64,000 nucleotides of DNA from Microbacterium pseudoresistens (GTDB taxonomy: Bacteria > Actinomycetota > Actinomycetes > Actinomycetales > Microbacteriaceae). The notes below the pieces were generated by a model. That model did no database searches. It saw only the letters and a program-made list of their open reading frames with translations, and was not told the origin of the DNA. The stretch is taken from contig NZ_JACCBH010000001.1 in assembly GCF_013409745.1 (NCBI RefSeq), positions 930,001 to 994,000 on the forward strand. Direction: 5' to 3'. A program made the translations under genes and the position numbers. Numbering within the stretch: position 1 is the first letter of the stretch; each line of letters starts with the position of its first letter. Below are positions 51,466-59,990 of the stretch, one piece after another.

Positions 51466-54188
51466 GACTCACCCTCCCCAGCTGCGAAGTCGGCCTCATC
51501 GTCGATGATCTCGGTGTCTCCGTCCTCGTTCTCGTCATCACCGGAATCGAAGATCGATCGGAGCGTAACTGCGTAGTGATCACCGTCCCGTTCGAAAGCG
51601 GCCGGTGGGAAGACGACTGCGACACCGATCGGATGACCGGGTGCTTCCATCGCACCTCGAGTCTTCATCGATGAAGAACTGGGTTGCGAGTTCTTCCCGA
51701 CGGCGTACAGGATGACCAGGCCGTTGTCTGGGCGGACTGCACGGCGGAAACGCTTCACAGCTTGTGCATCGCTTGTGTTGAGCGAATCGAAGTCCGACCG
51801 GATCGTATCGTCGAGACGCCCATTCCGACCAAGGATGGTGAGATCAGCCGTCGAGTCCGCGCTCGACATCAGCGCGCGTATGTTCACGATGTCGGCTCCC
51901 GCCTCCATGGCCTCGCGGAATCGAGTCTTGTCCCACTCGATGCTCAGAGGCGTGCGGCTAACCACATTCACAACGATGCCCGGGCCGTACTCGAACTGGG
52001 CTCCGTTGCTCGCAGGACCGGATACAAGGACCAGATCCCAGGACTTTCCTTCTCCGTGTTCATCCGTCCACTTCTTCATCGCCTCCGGTTGCAACGCGAC
52101 GTCGACCGAGAACACGCCGTACTTGTCGAGAAACGCGATGAGATCTGCGTGCGAGAGGCCCTCGAAGAGATGTGATGCGGCAACGCCTCCCGACGCGCCC
52201 CCGACCGAGTCGAGGGGCGAACCCTGTGCAGCCGCTCGACCAACCAGGTCCCGTACCGCCTGCTGCTGGCGGTCAACACCCGCTTGCGAACGGTCGAGGT
52301 AAATGGTCTGTCGACGGTTCCCTCCGAGACCCGTGTGCACGAGGTCGGCGAAGTCCATCTTGCCTGCACCGGTGATCTGCAACCGTCCCTTGTGCCCGCG
52401 CACGGGAATCGCGATGTCCGCCGGCGTCTTCCCCTCGCTGACCAGCATGGCGATGTCCTCGCGGAGCTCTCGCTCAACGAGAGCGAGGTGGGCGTAATCG
52501 TCGAGCATCCCAGGCGCCGCCCAGACGCGGGCCAGGTCTCGATAATGCGGGCGGAACCCGAACCATCGTCCCATTTGCAGAAGTGTGTCGTACGCGTTCG
52601 AGGTTCGGAGGAAGAACGACACCACGAGGCCCTCGAGTGTCAGCCCGCGGGACAGCGTCCCACCCCCGATCGCTATGACGGTCTGCGGGTCGTCGTCCGG
52701 GTACGACACGCGGTTGTTCGACGTTCCGTTGTCGACCCGCACCTGCACGCGGGAGAGCAAGTCGTCGACCACGTCCCAGATCTCGAACCACTCGGGCAGG
52801 ACTTCGCCATCGCGGAGCTCAGACGCGCGATCGATCTCGTCATCGAAGACTGTCCGGAATTCCGGCTGCCGACGATCGGTCTCCAACGCTATGTCCTTGA
52901 GAAAGTCGACGACGATGTCACGAAGACGATCATGCGCGTCGACCCGATGCGAGGTATGAAGAAGCATCGATGAGTGTTGCGAAGTCCCGGTACGAATCTG
53001 TCGGATCGCAGTCGCGATCAGGAACCACTTGATAGCAACGCTGAGAGAGCAGGTGATGCTCGGATCATAGTCCGTCAGGTCCCGTCCGGTCGGCGCGAGA
53101 ATCGCGGCTTCCTCATCTGGAACGGTGCGGGCAAGGGCATCCGGCGAGACGCCTTCTTCATCATCGACTCCGGACGTGTCGAAGTATGTGTCCGCGCCCA
53201 TGTACCCGGTCGGGCGAGGCAGCACCATCGCGAAGTCATCGGGGTACAGATCGCTCTCGTCGTTCGGATTCGTGAAGATAGTGGCGAACGGCGTCGCCGT
53301 GTAGGCGACATAGGTTCCCGTCCTCACCTCTGACCAGATATCGCGAATGCGTTGATTGATCGTTGAAACAAGGTTCTTGGCACCCTTGGTGTTCGGCGTC
53401 GCCTGATCCGACTCGTCGTCGATGATGAGCACCGCGCGCGACAGGAGCATCTGCGGGTCTTTCTTCGAAATGTCCTTCAGATAGGCGAGGACGTTCGCGA
53501 GTCGCCTCTCATTCTTCTTGACGACCATGATGATCGTGTTCGCCTGATTTCCGACCGGGCTGACCGGGTTGCTCGGCGCAATGTCGGAATCCACACTGGT
53601 CAGCGGGTACCACGCGACGCCGCCGTCCTTGAGCTCCCGCAACTGAAGGTCTCCGTCCAGCCGGGACTGCGTTTGCGCTCGAAGGTTCGAGTGCATCCCC
53701 GCGAGGACGATCACGATGCGGTACCCAGCGTCGACGGCTTTCGCGACGAGCCCGGCATAGTTCGCTGTCTTGCCGGACTGCACGTAGCCGACGACGAGCC
53801 CCTTTCGCTTGTCTCCTCGCTCCAGCGGGTTCGCACACTGCGACAGGATCTGGGACGTCGATTCGTCGACGCTGTCAGCCGCAACTGCAGGTAGGCGCGA
53901 GGCAAGCTTTACGCGATAGACGGGCCAGATTCCCTTCAAGCTCTTCGGACCGCTGTACCAGGCGATTCTCTTCCGGTCTCCGATGAGGCTACTGGCGGCG
54001 ACAAGATCTTCGATCCTCTCGCGCTCGGCCGCGAGATGGGTTCGATAGGCATCTGGGAAGTCCGGATCCATAGCCGCAAAGTTGCTGAGGAGCTCAGCAT
54101 CTCGCGTTTCAGGATCCCGTCCGGCTTGTTTCGCCTGCAAGGCTTCGAACATCGCCTTCAGCTCATCGAACCCAAACCCTGACATCAT
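51462..54188 (-). CDS. Z1-domain superfamily 2 helicase
   Basis: A 908-residue protein. Walker A is VVGYVQSGKTANYAGL (134-141), Walker B VLIIDDESDQ (257-262) and motif III AYTATPFA (297-302). The Z1 domain follows with GGGTLSRGLTLEGL and LLQMGRWFGFRPHYRDL. Z1 helicases accompany MORC-like ATPases and PD-(D/E)XK proteins and probably translocate along DNA. The ATG is doubled (54188 or 54185) behind GCGGGGGA. It begins 155 bases after the methyltransferase stop; that gap holds no gene. Confidence 0.9.
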   Translation of the reverse strand: MMSGFGFDELKAMFEALQAKQAGRDPETRDAELLSNFAAMDPDFPDAYRTHLAAERERIEDLVAASSLIGDRKRIAWYSGPKSLKGIWPVYRVKLASRLPAVAADSVDESTSQILSQCANPLERGDKRKGLVVGYVQSGKTANYAGLVAKAVDAGYRIVIVLAGMHSNLRAQTQSRLDGDLQLRELKDGGVAWYPLTSVDSDIAPSNPVSPVGNQANTIIMVVKKNERRLANVLAYLKDISKKDPQMLLSRAVLIIDDESDQATPNTKGAKNLVSTINQRIRDIWSEVRTGTYVAYTATPFATIFTNPNDESDLYPDDFAMVLPRPTGYMGADTYFDTSGVDDEEGVSPDALARTVPDEEAAILAPTGRDLTDYDPSITCSLSVAIKWFLIATAIRQIRTGTSQHSSMLLHTSHRVDAHDRLRDIVVDFLKDIALETDRRQPEFRTVFDDEIDRASELRDGEVLPEWFEIWDVVDDLLSRVQVRVDNGTSNNRVSYPDDDPQTVIAIGGGTLSRGLTLEGLVVSFFLRTSNAYDTLLQMGRWFGFRPHYRDLARVWAAPGMLDDYAHLALVERELREDIAMLVSEGKTPADIAIPVRGHKGRLQITGAGKMDFADLVHTGLGGNRRQTIYLDRSQAGVDRQQQAVRDLVGRAAAQGSPLDSVGGASGGVAASHLFEGLSHADLIAFLDKYGVFSVDVALQPEAMKKWTDEHGEGKSWDLVLVSGPASNGAQFEYGPGIVVNVVSRTPLSIEWDKTRFREAMEAGADIVNIRALMSSADSTADLTILGRNGRLDDTIRSDFDSLNTSDAQAVKRFRRAVRPDNGLVILYAVGKNSQPSSSSMKTRGAMEAPGHPIGVAVVFPPAAFERDGDHYAVTLRSIFDSGDDENEDGDTEIIDDEADFAAGEGES

Positions 54189-54343
54189 GTCCCCCGCTCA
54201 GATCATCGAGCGCTGATCTAGGCGCCCACGGCTACATTCATATCCGATTGCTCCGACATCGCGCGGGACGCCACTCATCGCGCTTTCGACGACCTGGGCA
54301 TCTGAGAACGACCCGCCGTCTACCCGTTCCTCCGAGCCTCCTC

Positions 54344-55534
54344 CTAGTTGACGGCTTGCTCCCGGCGCGACGTGAGCATCTCCCGCAGATCGATATTCGG
54401 TTCCACCGAGGGGTACTCAACGCCCGCGAACGACTTGAACAGCGCCACGAAGATCGCTTCCGCCCCCTTCACCGGAACAGCCATTCCGACCTGCTTCCGA
54501 ACGCTGTCCTTACGCCCGTGGAACACGAACTCGTCAGGAAACGACTGCAGTCGTGCCCGCTCACGGTTCGTGAGGGCTCGATTCTGCACCCAGTGGTACA
54601 TGTGCGATCCGCCACCGCCAGCGCCCGTCACGGTGTAGGCAGGCTTACCCGGTTCGAGCCTCTTGTACGTCGTGCTGATGGTCGTCCGCGTCTTGATCTT
54701 GAGGTGCTCGGGCATGATCTCGAGTGCGCGCGGGGAAAAAGCGTGCTCCCCGGGGAGGATATAGCTCAATCGCTCCACCACGTTGTCCGACTGCCGGGTG
54801 TACTCATGGTTCGGAGCACCGACCATGATCCGCGGTTCGCTCAACGCCTTCTCCGCGGAGACGTCTTGCCCGGCATAGATCTCCGGAGACGGAACGCGGA
54901 ACACTGTGTAGAGATCGCTGCGAACCCCGACGATCACGATTCGCTGTCGACGCTGAGGCACACCGTACTCGTCAAAGGAATAGAGGTGAGGGACGAGGCG
55001 ATAGCGCAAACCGGGCGCCGGCTCCTGCAGGTGCGCAAGGATCTGCTTGAACGCTTCCCCTTCATTGGCTCCACGTAGCCCGGAGACGTTCTCCGCGACG
55101 AACCACTTGGGGCGCTTAGTGGCGAGGACCTTCACCCCATAGGTGTACAGCGGACCGTACTCGCCGTCGAGCCCCTTCCACTCGCCTACCAAGCTGTAGT
55201 CATTACACGGGAAACCGAACGCGAAGCCGTCGACGGGACCAAGTGCGTCGATGTTCAGATCGTGCACGTTCTGATGAACGGTTCCGCCACCGGCCTCGGG
55301 CAACTCGTCAGCAGATTCGACGACCACAGCATGATCACCGTACGCGGGAACGAGAATATTGTTGCGATAAGTCATGCAGGTATCGCGGTCGTAGTCATTC
55401 GCCCACGCGTGCTTGAGCTCGACGCCTTCGATGGTCGCCGCCGCCCGGCGAGCACCTAGCGCCATACCACCAGGCCCACTGAACAGCTCGCCCATCCGGA
55501 AATGAAGATCAGACAAAGCTCGCTCCTCGATCAT
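54344..55534 (-). CDS. C5-cytosine DNA methyltransferase
   Basis: A 396-residue enzyme transferring a methyl group from S-adenosylmethionine to C5 of cytosine. Motif I is FSGPGGMALG (18-27), motif IV GFPCNDYS (Cys110), motif VI ENV (Glu148), motif VIII QRRQRI (194-199) and motif X GMAVP. The Pro-Cys-Asn form replaces the common Pro-Cys-Gln. It presumably marks the host DNA, protecting it from the neighbouring nuclease system. Divergent from the Vsr gene across a 136-base AT-richer gap. Confidence 0.93.
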   Translation of the reverse strand: MIEERALSDLHFRMGELFSGPGGMALGARRAAATIEGVELKHAWANDYDRDTCMTYRNNILVPAYGDHAVVVESADELPEAGGGTVHQNVHDLNIDALGPVDGFAFGFPCNDYSLVGEWKGLDGEYGPLYTYGVKVLATKRPKWFVAENVSGLRGANEGEAFKQILAHLQEPAPGLRYRLVPHLYSFDEYGVPQRRQRIVIVGVRSDLYTVFRVPSPEIYAGQDVSAEKALSEPRIMVGAPNHEYTRQSDNVVERLSYILPGEHAFSPRALEIMPEHLKIKTRTTISTTYKRLEPGKPAYTVTGAGGGGSHMYHWVQNRALTNRERARLQSFPDEFVFHGRKDSVRKQVGMAVPVKGAEAIFVALFKSFAGVEYPSVEPNIDLREMLTSRREQAVN

Positions 55535-55670
55535 CGAACTCTCCTAAGCAGCCTACCCTGGTTCCGCGGTTGCAGTAGCTCGACCGCGCCGGGGTGGCTC
55601 TTCGTATATTAGTTCGAACGTCAGACATTGCGGCACAACTCGCTTCCGAACCGCGCCGTATGCTCATGAG
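55535..55670. promoter_or_regulatory. Divergent promoter gap between methyltransferase and Vsr genes
   Basis: The gap is visibly richer in A and T than the genes around it (TCGTATATTAGTTCG at about 55600). It must hold promoters for the minus-strand methyltransferase and the plus-strand Vsr gene. No clear operator is seen. Confidence 0.35.
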
Positions 55671-56081
55671 ATGTCCTGGGCGAGCACCGAAGGCTCTCGT
55701 CGGTCGATGAGAGCCAACCGACGTCGCGACACGAAGCCTGAGCTGGCTATCCGCTCGCCCCTTCACGCAGCTGGGCTCCGCTACCGTGTGGACTTCGCAC
55801 CGCTCGGCGGAAGACGCCGCGCAGATATCGTGTTCACGCGGTGGCGAGTCGCAGTGTTCGTCGACGGATGCTTCTGGCACAGGTGCCCCCTTCACGCGAC
55901 CTATCCCAAGCGCAATTGCGACTACTGGTTGCCCAAGCTCCAACGAAACATCGACCGCGATCGGGAAACCGACGAACAACTGAGGTCCTCTGGCTGGATC
56001 GTCGTCCGGTGCTGGGAGCACGACCCTCCAGTCGAAGTCGCGAAGAGAATCGAACACCTCGTCCGCAGGCTGCGAACGTAA
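55671..56081 (+). CDS. vsr: Very short patch repair endonuclease (Vsr)
   Basis: A 136-residue nuclease that nicks next to T:G mismatches arising when 5-methylcytosine deaminates. The family core is present: RRRDTKPELAIR, Asp52 in GRRRADIVF, VAVFVDGCFWHRCPLH (His70, His75) and NIDRDRETDEQL. This is the standard companion of C5-methyltransferases and indicates that the adjacent methylase really makes 5mC. It starts with an ATG and no strong ribosome site. Confidence 0.93.
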   Translation: MSWASTEGSRRSMRANRRRDTKPELAIRSPLHAAGLRYRVDFAPLGGRRRADIVFTRWRVAVFVDGCFWHRCPLHATYPKRNCDYWLPKLQRNIDRDRETDEQLRSSGWIVVRCWEHDPPVEVAKRIEHLVRRLRT

Positions 56082-56158
56082 GTGCCCAGCACAGACCGCG
56101 AATGCCTCGTTGCGACGAGACTTCAGTTCCCCCCTCATCCCATCGCTAGGTTGATGTC

Positions 56159-56395
56159 ATGGCCCGCATACGAGAGTTCATCCAAGGCGACCGTGAAGTC
56201 AAACCGCCGCTGTCCGAGGTCGATGCCTACGTGCAAGAGGTCCGCGACGCAGAGGGGAACCTCTTCGTGTACCTCTACAACTACAGACAAGGCGGACCTG
56301 GCCCCGGCGACAGCCCGACCCAGAGCATCCATTTCGATGTGAGGGCGGCACGCGAGTTCAAGAAGCTCCTCGAAGACGCGTTCGGCCCGCTGTAG
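56159..56395 (+). CDS. Small hypothetical protein
   Basis: A 78-residue protein (MARIREFIQGDREVKPPLSEV...) with alternating charged and hydrophobic stretches (NLFVYLYNYRQGG) and a C-terminal helix (RAAREFKKLLEDAFGPL). I recognise no family. It lies 11 bases before the MazG-like gene and may be part of that unit. Confidence 0.6.
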   Translation: MARIREFIQGDREVKPPLSEVDAYVQEVRDAEGNLFVYLYNYRQGGPGPGDSPTQSIHFDVRAAREFKKLLEDAFGPL

Positions 56396-56406
56396 CCGCC
56401 CCTCCC

Positions 56407-56760
56407 ATGCCCTCCCCTCAGACTCTCGCAGCGCTCCGCGCCTTCGTCGAAGCGCGCGAGTGGGACCAGTTCCACAGCCCCGAGAACCTGGCGAAGAGCA
56501 TCTCGATCGAGGCCGCGGAACTTCTCGAGCTCTTCCAGTGGACGCCTGATGCGGACCGGGCCCGCGTGGAGGAAGAGCTCGCCGACGTCGTCACGTACTG
56601 CATCCATCTCGCGAATGCGCTCGGCGTCGACCTCGACGACATCGTGATGCGCAAGCTGGCATCCACCGAGCAGAAGTATCCGGTTCGCCTCGCCAAAGGG
56701 CGCGCCACGAAGTACACGGAACTCGATGAGGTCGCAGACGGCGGCGAGGAAGAAGAATGA
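56407..56760 (+). CDS. MazG-like nucleotide pyrophosphohydrolase
   Basis: A 117-residue all-helical enzyme of the MazG/dUTPase superfamily. The metal-binding acid pattern is EAAELLELFQW followed by VEEELADVVTYC (ExxE...ExxD). It may cleave a nucleoside triphosphate to the monophosphate and pyrophosphate. Its stop overlaps the next start (ATGA, 56757-56760). Coupling to a nuclease-helicase hints at a defence or nucleotide-depletion role. Confidence 0.88.
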   Translation: MPSPQTLAALRAFVEAREWDQFHSPENLAKSISIEAAELLELFQWTPDADRARVEEELADVVTYCIHLANALGVDLDDIVMRKLASTEQKYPVRLAKGRATKYTELDEVADGGEEEE

Positions 56761-58487
56761 CCGGGTTCAGCATCCAGCGCCTGCCGTTCGAGAAGACGGC
56801 GGTGGATGCCTGGGCACGCGACGACGCACGCCACCCGAACTGGCCGGTCGTCTACGTCATCGACAGCTCGGGCACCAGGCGCAAGCTCTACGTCGGCGAG
56901 ACGGTGAGCACCGCGACTCGCATGCGCCAGCACCTCACCGGCTCCAAGAAGAACGAGGGCCTCGACTCGATCCGCGTAGTGATCGACGAACGGTTCAACA
57001 AGTCGGTGTGCCTGGATCTCGAATCTCACCTCATCCGCTGGTTCCACGGCGACGGGCGGTACGAGCTGCTCAACGGCAACGACGGGCTCACCGACGCCCA
57101 GTACTACGACCGCGCCCTATATCGCGAGTCGTTCCGCGACGTGTTCGAGGCCCTGCGCGCCGAGGGACTGTTCTCGCGCAGCATCCCGCAGATCGAGAAC
57201 TCCGATCTGTTCAAGCTCTCGCCGTTCAAGGCGCTCAACGACGACCAGGCCATCGCCATCACCGACGTCATCGAGGGCCTGCTCGCCGACATGGAGGATG
57301 CCGACAGGCGCTCGACGCTCGTCGTTCAGGGCTCGCCGGGTACGGGCAAGACGATCATCGCGATCTTCCTCATGAAGCTCCTCGCCGACATCCGCGACCA
57401 TCAGGATCATGACGACGTGCAGCCCGACTCGATCTTCGCCGACTTCTTCGTGCCCGAGAACCGCGAACTGCTCGCGGATCTGAGAATGGCGCTCGTCATC
57501 CCGCAGCAATCGCTGCGCGAGTCGGTGAAGAAGGTGTTCACGAAGACGCCGCGCCTCGACCCATCGATGGTGCTCACGCCGTTCCAAGTGGGGGAGTCGG
57601 ATGCCGCGTTCGACTTCATCCTCGTCGATGAGACCCACCGACTCGGGCAGCGCGCGAATCAGGCGTCGGGGGTTCAGAACCGCAAGTTCCGCGACATCAA
57701 CATCGCGCTGTTCGGCGAGGACGATCCGCGGTACACCCAGCTCGACTGGATCAAGGCGCGCAGCCGACACCAGCTGCTGCTAGTTGACGGCGAGCAGAGC
57801 GTGCGTCCGCACGATCTCTCGCCCGCCATCCGCACGCGCGAGGTGCGCGCAGCCCGCGATCAGCATCGCCAGTACCGGCTCACGACGCAGATGAGGGTTC
57901 GTGCCGGCGCGGACTATGTCGAGTACGTGCGGGCCCTGCTGCGGGATGAGCGGCCTGTTCGCCCCGATCTCGGCGACTACGACCTTCGGATGTTCGACGA
58001 CCTGGGCGAGATGCAGGCGGCGATCCGGGCGAGGGATGCCGAGGTCGGCCTCTCGCGCCTCGTCGCCGGGTACGCGTGGGACTGGGTGTCCCGCCGCGAT
58101 CCTCAGGCTTTCGACATCACGCTCGACGGCATCCGCCTGCGGTGGAACAGCACTGACAAGGACTGGATCAACGCGCCCGGCTCGCTCGACGAAGTCGGTT
58201 CGATCCACACCGTACAGGGCTACGACCTCAACTATGCCGGCGTGATCATCGGTCCCGACCTGCGCGTCTCACCGGCCACCGGGCACATCGTCACCGACTG
58301 GGACGCGTACCGTGACAAGAAGGGCAAGGAGCGCACCGGGCATCTCGCGGCCTCGTTCGGCGACGACGACCTGCTCGTATTCATCCGCAACGTCTACGGC
58401 GTGCTCCTTACGCGGGGCATGCTCGGAACGTATGTGTACGTGTGCGACCCAGAGCTGCGCGAGCGCCTGACGCGGCTGCTCGCCTGA
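56757..58487 (+). CDS. GIY-YIG nuclease fused to DUF2075 P-loop helicase-like domain
   Basis: A 576-residue protein. Residues about 30-115 are a GIY-YIG-like domain (VVYVIDSSG, KLYVGETVSTATRMRQH, Glu89 in LESHLIRWF). Residues about 155-576 form a DUF2075 ATPase with Walker A GSPGTGKT (192-199), Walker B DFILVDETHRLG and late motifs GSIHTVQGYDLNYAGVIIGPDL and NVYGVLLTRGM. DUF2075 proteins are found in phage-defence contexts. The gene is translationally coupled to the MazG-like gene. Confidence 0.88.
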   Translation: MTGFSIQRLPFEKTAVDAWARDDARHPNWPVVYVIDSSGTRRKLYVGETVSTATRMRQHLTGSKKNEGLDSIRVVIDERFNKSVCLDLESHLIRWFHGDGRYELLNGNDGLTDAQYYDRALYRESFRDVFEALRAEGLFSRSIPQIENSDLFKLSPFKALNDDQAIAITDVIEGLLADMEDADRRSTLVVQGSPGTGKTIIAIFLMKLLADIRDHQDHDDVQPDSIFADFFVPENRELLADLRMALVIPQQSLRESVKKVFTKTPRLDPSMVLTPFQVGESDAAFDFILVDETHRLGQRANQASGVQNRKFRDINIALFGEDDPRYTQLDWIKARSRHQLLLVDGEQSVRPHDLSPAIRTREVRAARDQHRQYRLTTQMRVRAGADYVEYVRALLRDERPVRPDLGDYDLRMFDDLGEMQAAIRARDAEVGLSRLVAGYAWDWVSRRDPQAFDITLDGIRLRWNSTDKDWINAPGSLDEVGSIHTVQGYDLNYAGVIIGPDLRVSPATGHIVTDWDAYRDKKGKERTGHLAASFGDDDLLVFIRNVYGVLLTRGMLGTYVYVCDPELRERLTRLLA

Positions 58488-58611
58488 GCACTGTTCGCGC
58501 GTATCCACAGAGGCTCGCACAATGTCGGGCGCGACCGATACGCTCGCACCACCTCGAAATCGAGGTCGTCTCGCCTACTGAGATGAAGACCATACGGAAC
58601 CGGAGTGAACA

Positions 58612-59124
58612 ATGGCGAACGAGACGAACATCACCGTGGTGGGCAACCTCACCGGCGACCCCGAGCTGCGCTTTCTGCAGTCCGGCATCGCCGTGGCGAG
58701 CTTCACGATCGCGAGCACACCGCGTACGTTCGACCGTCAGGCGAACGAGTGGAAAGACGGTGAGGCGCTGTTCATGCGCTGCTCCGCGTGGCGCGAGCTG
58801 GGCGAGAACGCCGCAGGATCGCTGACCAAGGGTATGCGCGTGATGGCGACAGGCAAGCTGCAACAGCGCAGCTACCAGGATCGCGAAGGCAACAACCGCA
58901 CGAGCATCGAGCTGACCGTCGACGAAATCGGCCCGTCGCTGCGCTTCGCGACGGCGCAGGTCACACGCGCGCAACGCGGGGGCGGGCAGTCCGGTGCGCC
59001 GCAGGCCCAGCAAGGCGCACCCGTCGCGGCCGGAGTACCCGCTGGCGGAGCCGACACCGGCGATGCCTGGGCGACCCCCGGCGGCGGCTGGGCCCCGGAC
59101 GAGGGCGCGGACACACCGTTCTGA
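58612..59124 (+). CDS. ssb: Single-stranded DNA-binding protein
   Basis: A 170-residue SSB. The OB fold (about 1-112) starts [20 protein letters not shown] and includes [19 protein letters not shown] Gly/Gln/Ala-rich linker ends in the acidic tail DEGADTPF used for partner binding (the normal tip is DDDIPF, here DTPF). It could be the chromosomal paralogue or an accessory copy; a replication operon context is absent. The ATG follows GGAGTGAAC. Confidence 0.93.
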   Translation: MANETNITVVGNLTGDPELRFLQSGIAVASFTIASTPRTFDRQANEWKDGEALFMRCSAWRELGENAAGSLTKGMRVMATGKLQQRSYQDREGNNRTSIELTVDEIGPSLRFATAQVTRAQRGGGQSGAPQAQQGAPVAAGVPAGGADTGDAWATPGGGWAPDEGADTPF

Positions 59125-59270
59125 GGCGACGGGGTGCCCGCGTTCACGCGTCGTGGGCGCCCTGTCCTTCATCCTGACTCGGCGCCGAACGCCGAGCTGT
59201 TCCTTCAGGGCTCCGATCGTGCGATGGCCGACGCACGTCAACCTCCCATCGGACCGACGGTGCTCGCTGC

Positions 59271-59798
59271 CTACGCCTCCCCGGGCCACCGGCGGGTGCG
59301 GCGCCAGGTGTCGATGGCCATGAGTGTCGGGGTCATGTCGTACGTGCGCAGGTTGAGGCGCAGGGTCTTGCCGGAGGAGAACTGCAGCATGAGCATCGGC
59401 TGGCCCTTGACCGGTCCCGTCCGGAAGTCGGTCACGTCGGTGTACGGATGCACCAGCTCACGACCGAGGCCGGTGCGGAAGGCGATCTCGCGGGCACGGG
59501 GCGCCACATACCAGTTGCGGTAGACGATCACGAAACCCAGCCCGACGACGAACACTACCGAGCTGGCGATGCGCATCGGCCAGAGTCCCTGCGCCTCCCA
59601 CGCGGTGAACCCGGCGAGCGCCATCACCCCGCCGGTTGCGACGAGAATCCATCCCGCGATCGCGACGAACACGGGCAGACGCAGACGATCGGGATGCGTT
59701 CGTGAGCGGTTCGGCAGCCGCGAGATCCACCACATTCCGCCGATGACCACGATCACCGCGACGGCGATGATCGCGAACTTGACCGCGGCGAAGGACAT
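59271..59798 (-). CDS. Membrane protein, PH-like domain, unknown function
   Basis: A 175-residue protein. Hydrophobic spans lie at about 5-25, 42-65 and 70-93. About 80 soluble residues follow, with beta-strand patterning (REIAFRTGLGRELVHPYTDVTDF, MLMLQFSSGKTLRLNL) reminiscent of bacterial PH domains. No enzyme motif is visible. It ends a short distance after ssb on the opposite strand. Confidence 0.7.
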   Translation of the reverse strand: MSFAAVKFAIIAVAVIVVIGGMWWISRLPNRSRTHPDRLRLPVFVAIAGWILVATGGVMALAGFTAWEAQGLWPMRIASSVVFVVGLGFVIVYRNWYVAPRAREIAFRTGLGRELVHPYTDVTDFRTGPVKGQPMLMLQFSSGKTLRLNLRTYDMTPTLMAIDTWRRTRRWPGEA

Positions 59799-59811
59799 GA
59801 GGCGAGCCTAC

Positions 59812-59974
59812 GGGGACGAATGGCTGAACGAGGCGACGAGACCGGGGACGGATGGCTGGCCAGGGCGGCGCCACACCGACGACACGCCGATGCACTCCAT
59901 GGATTCGGGCATTTTCGGCTGTGATGCTCAGCCAGGTGCACTCGTGCTCGAGGCAGGGATCAGCCATCCGTGCC
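59812..59974. repeat. Cluster of three GGACGGATGGCTGA-type repeats
   Basis: Unit copies at 59812-59830 and 59844-59858 (direct) and 59961-59974 (inverted) share GGACGRATGGCTG. The direct and inverted copies can pair into a long hairpin. The same unit recurs four times at 62434-62588. No gene is seen in this 190-base gap. Confidence 0.75.
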
Positions 59975-59990
59975 ACCGCGGAGGCAATGA

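Noticed and set aside
54189..54343. Possible small gene between methyltransferase and Z1 helicase
   Set aside because: Only a 60-codon Arg-rich frame is present and it runs into the methyltransferase gene; no ribosome site.
46323..56400. Integrase, transposase or attachment sites for the defence island
   Set aside because: No recombinase gene, tRNA or convincing flanking repeat was seen inside the window.
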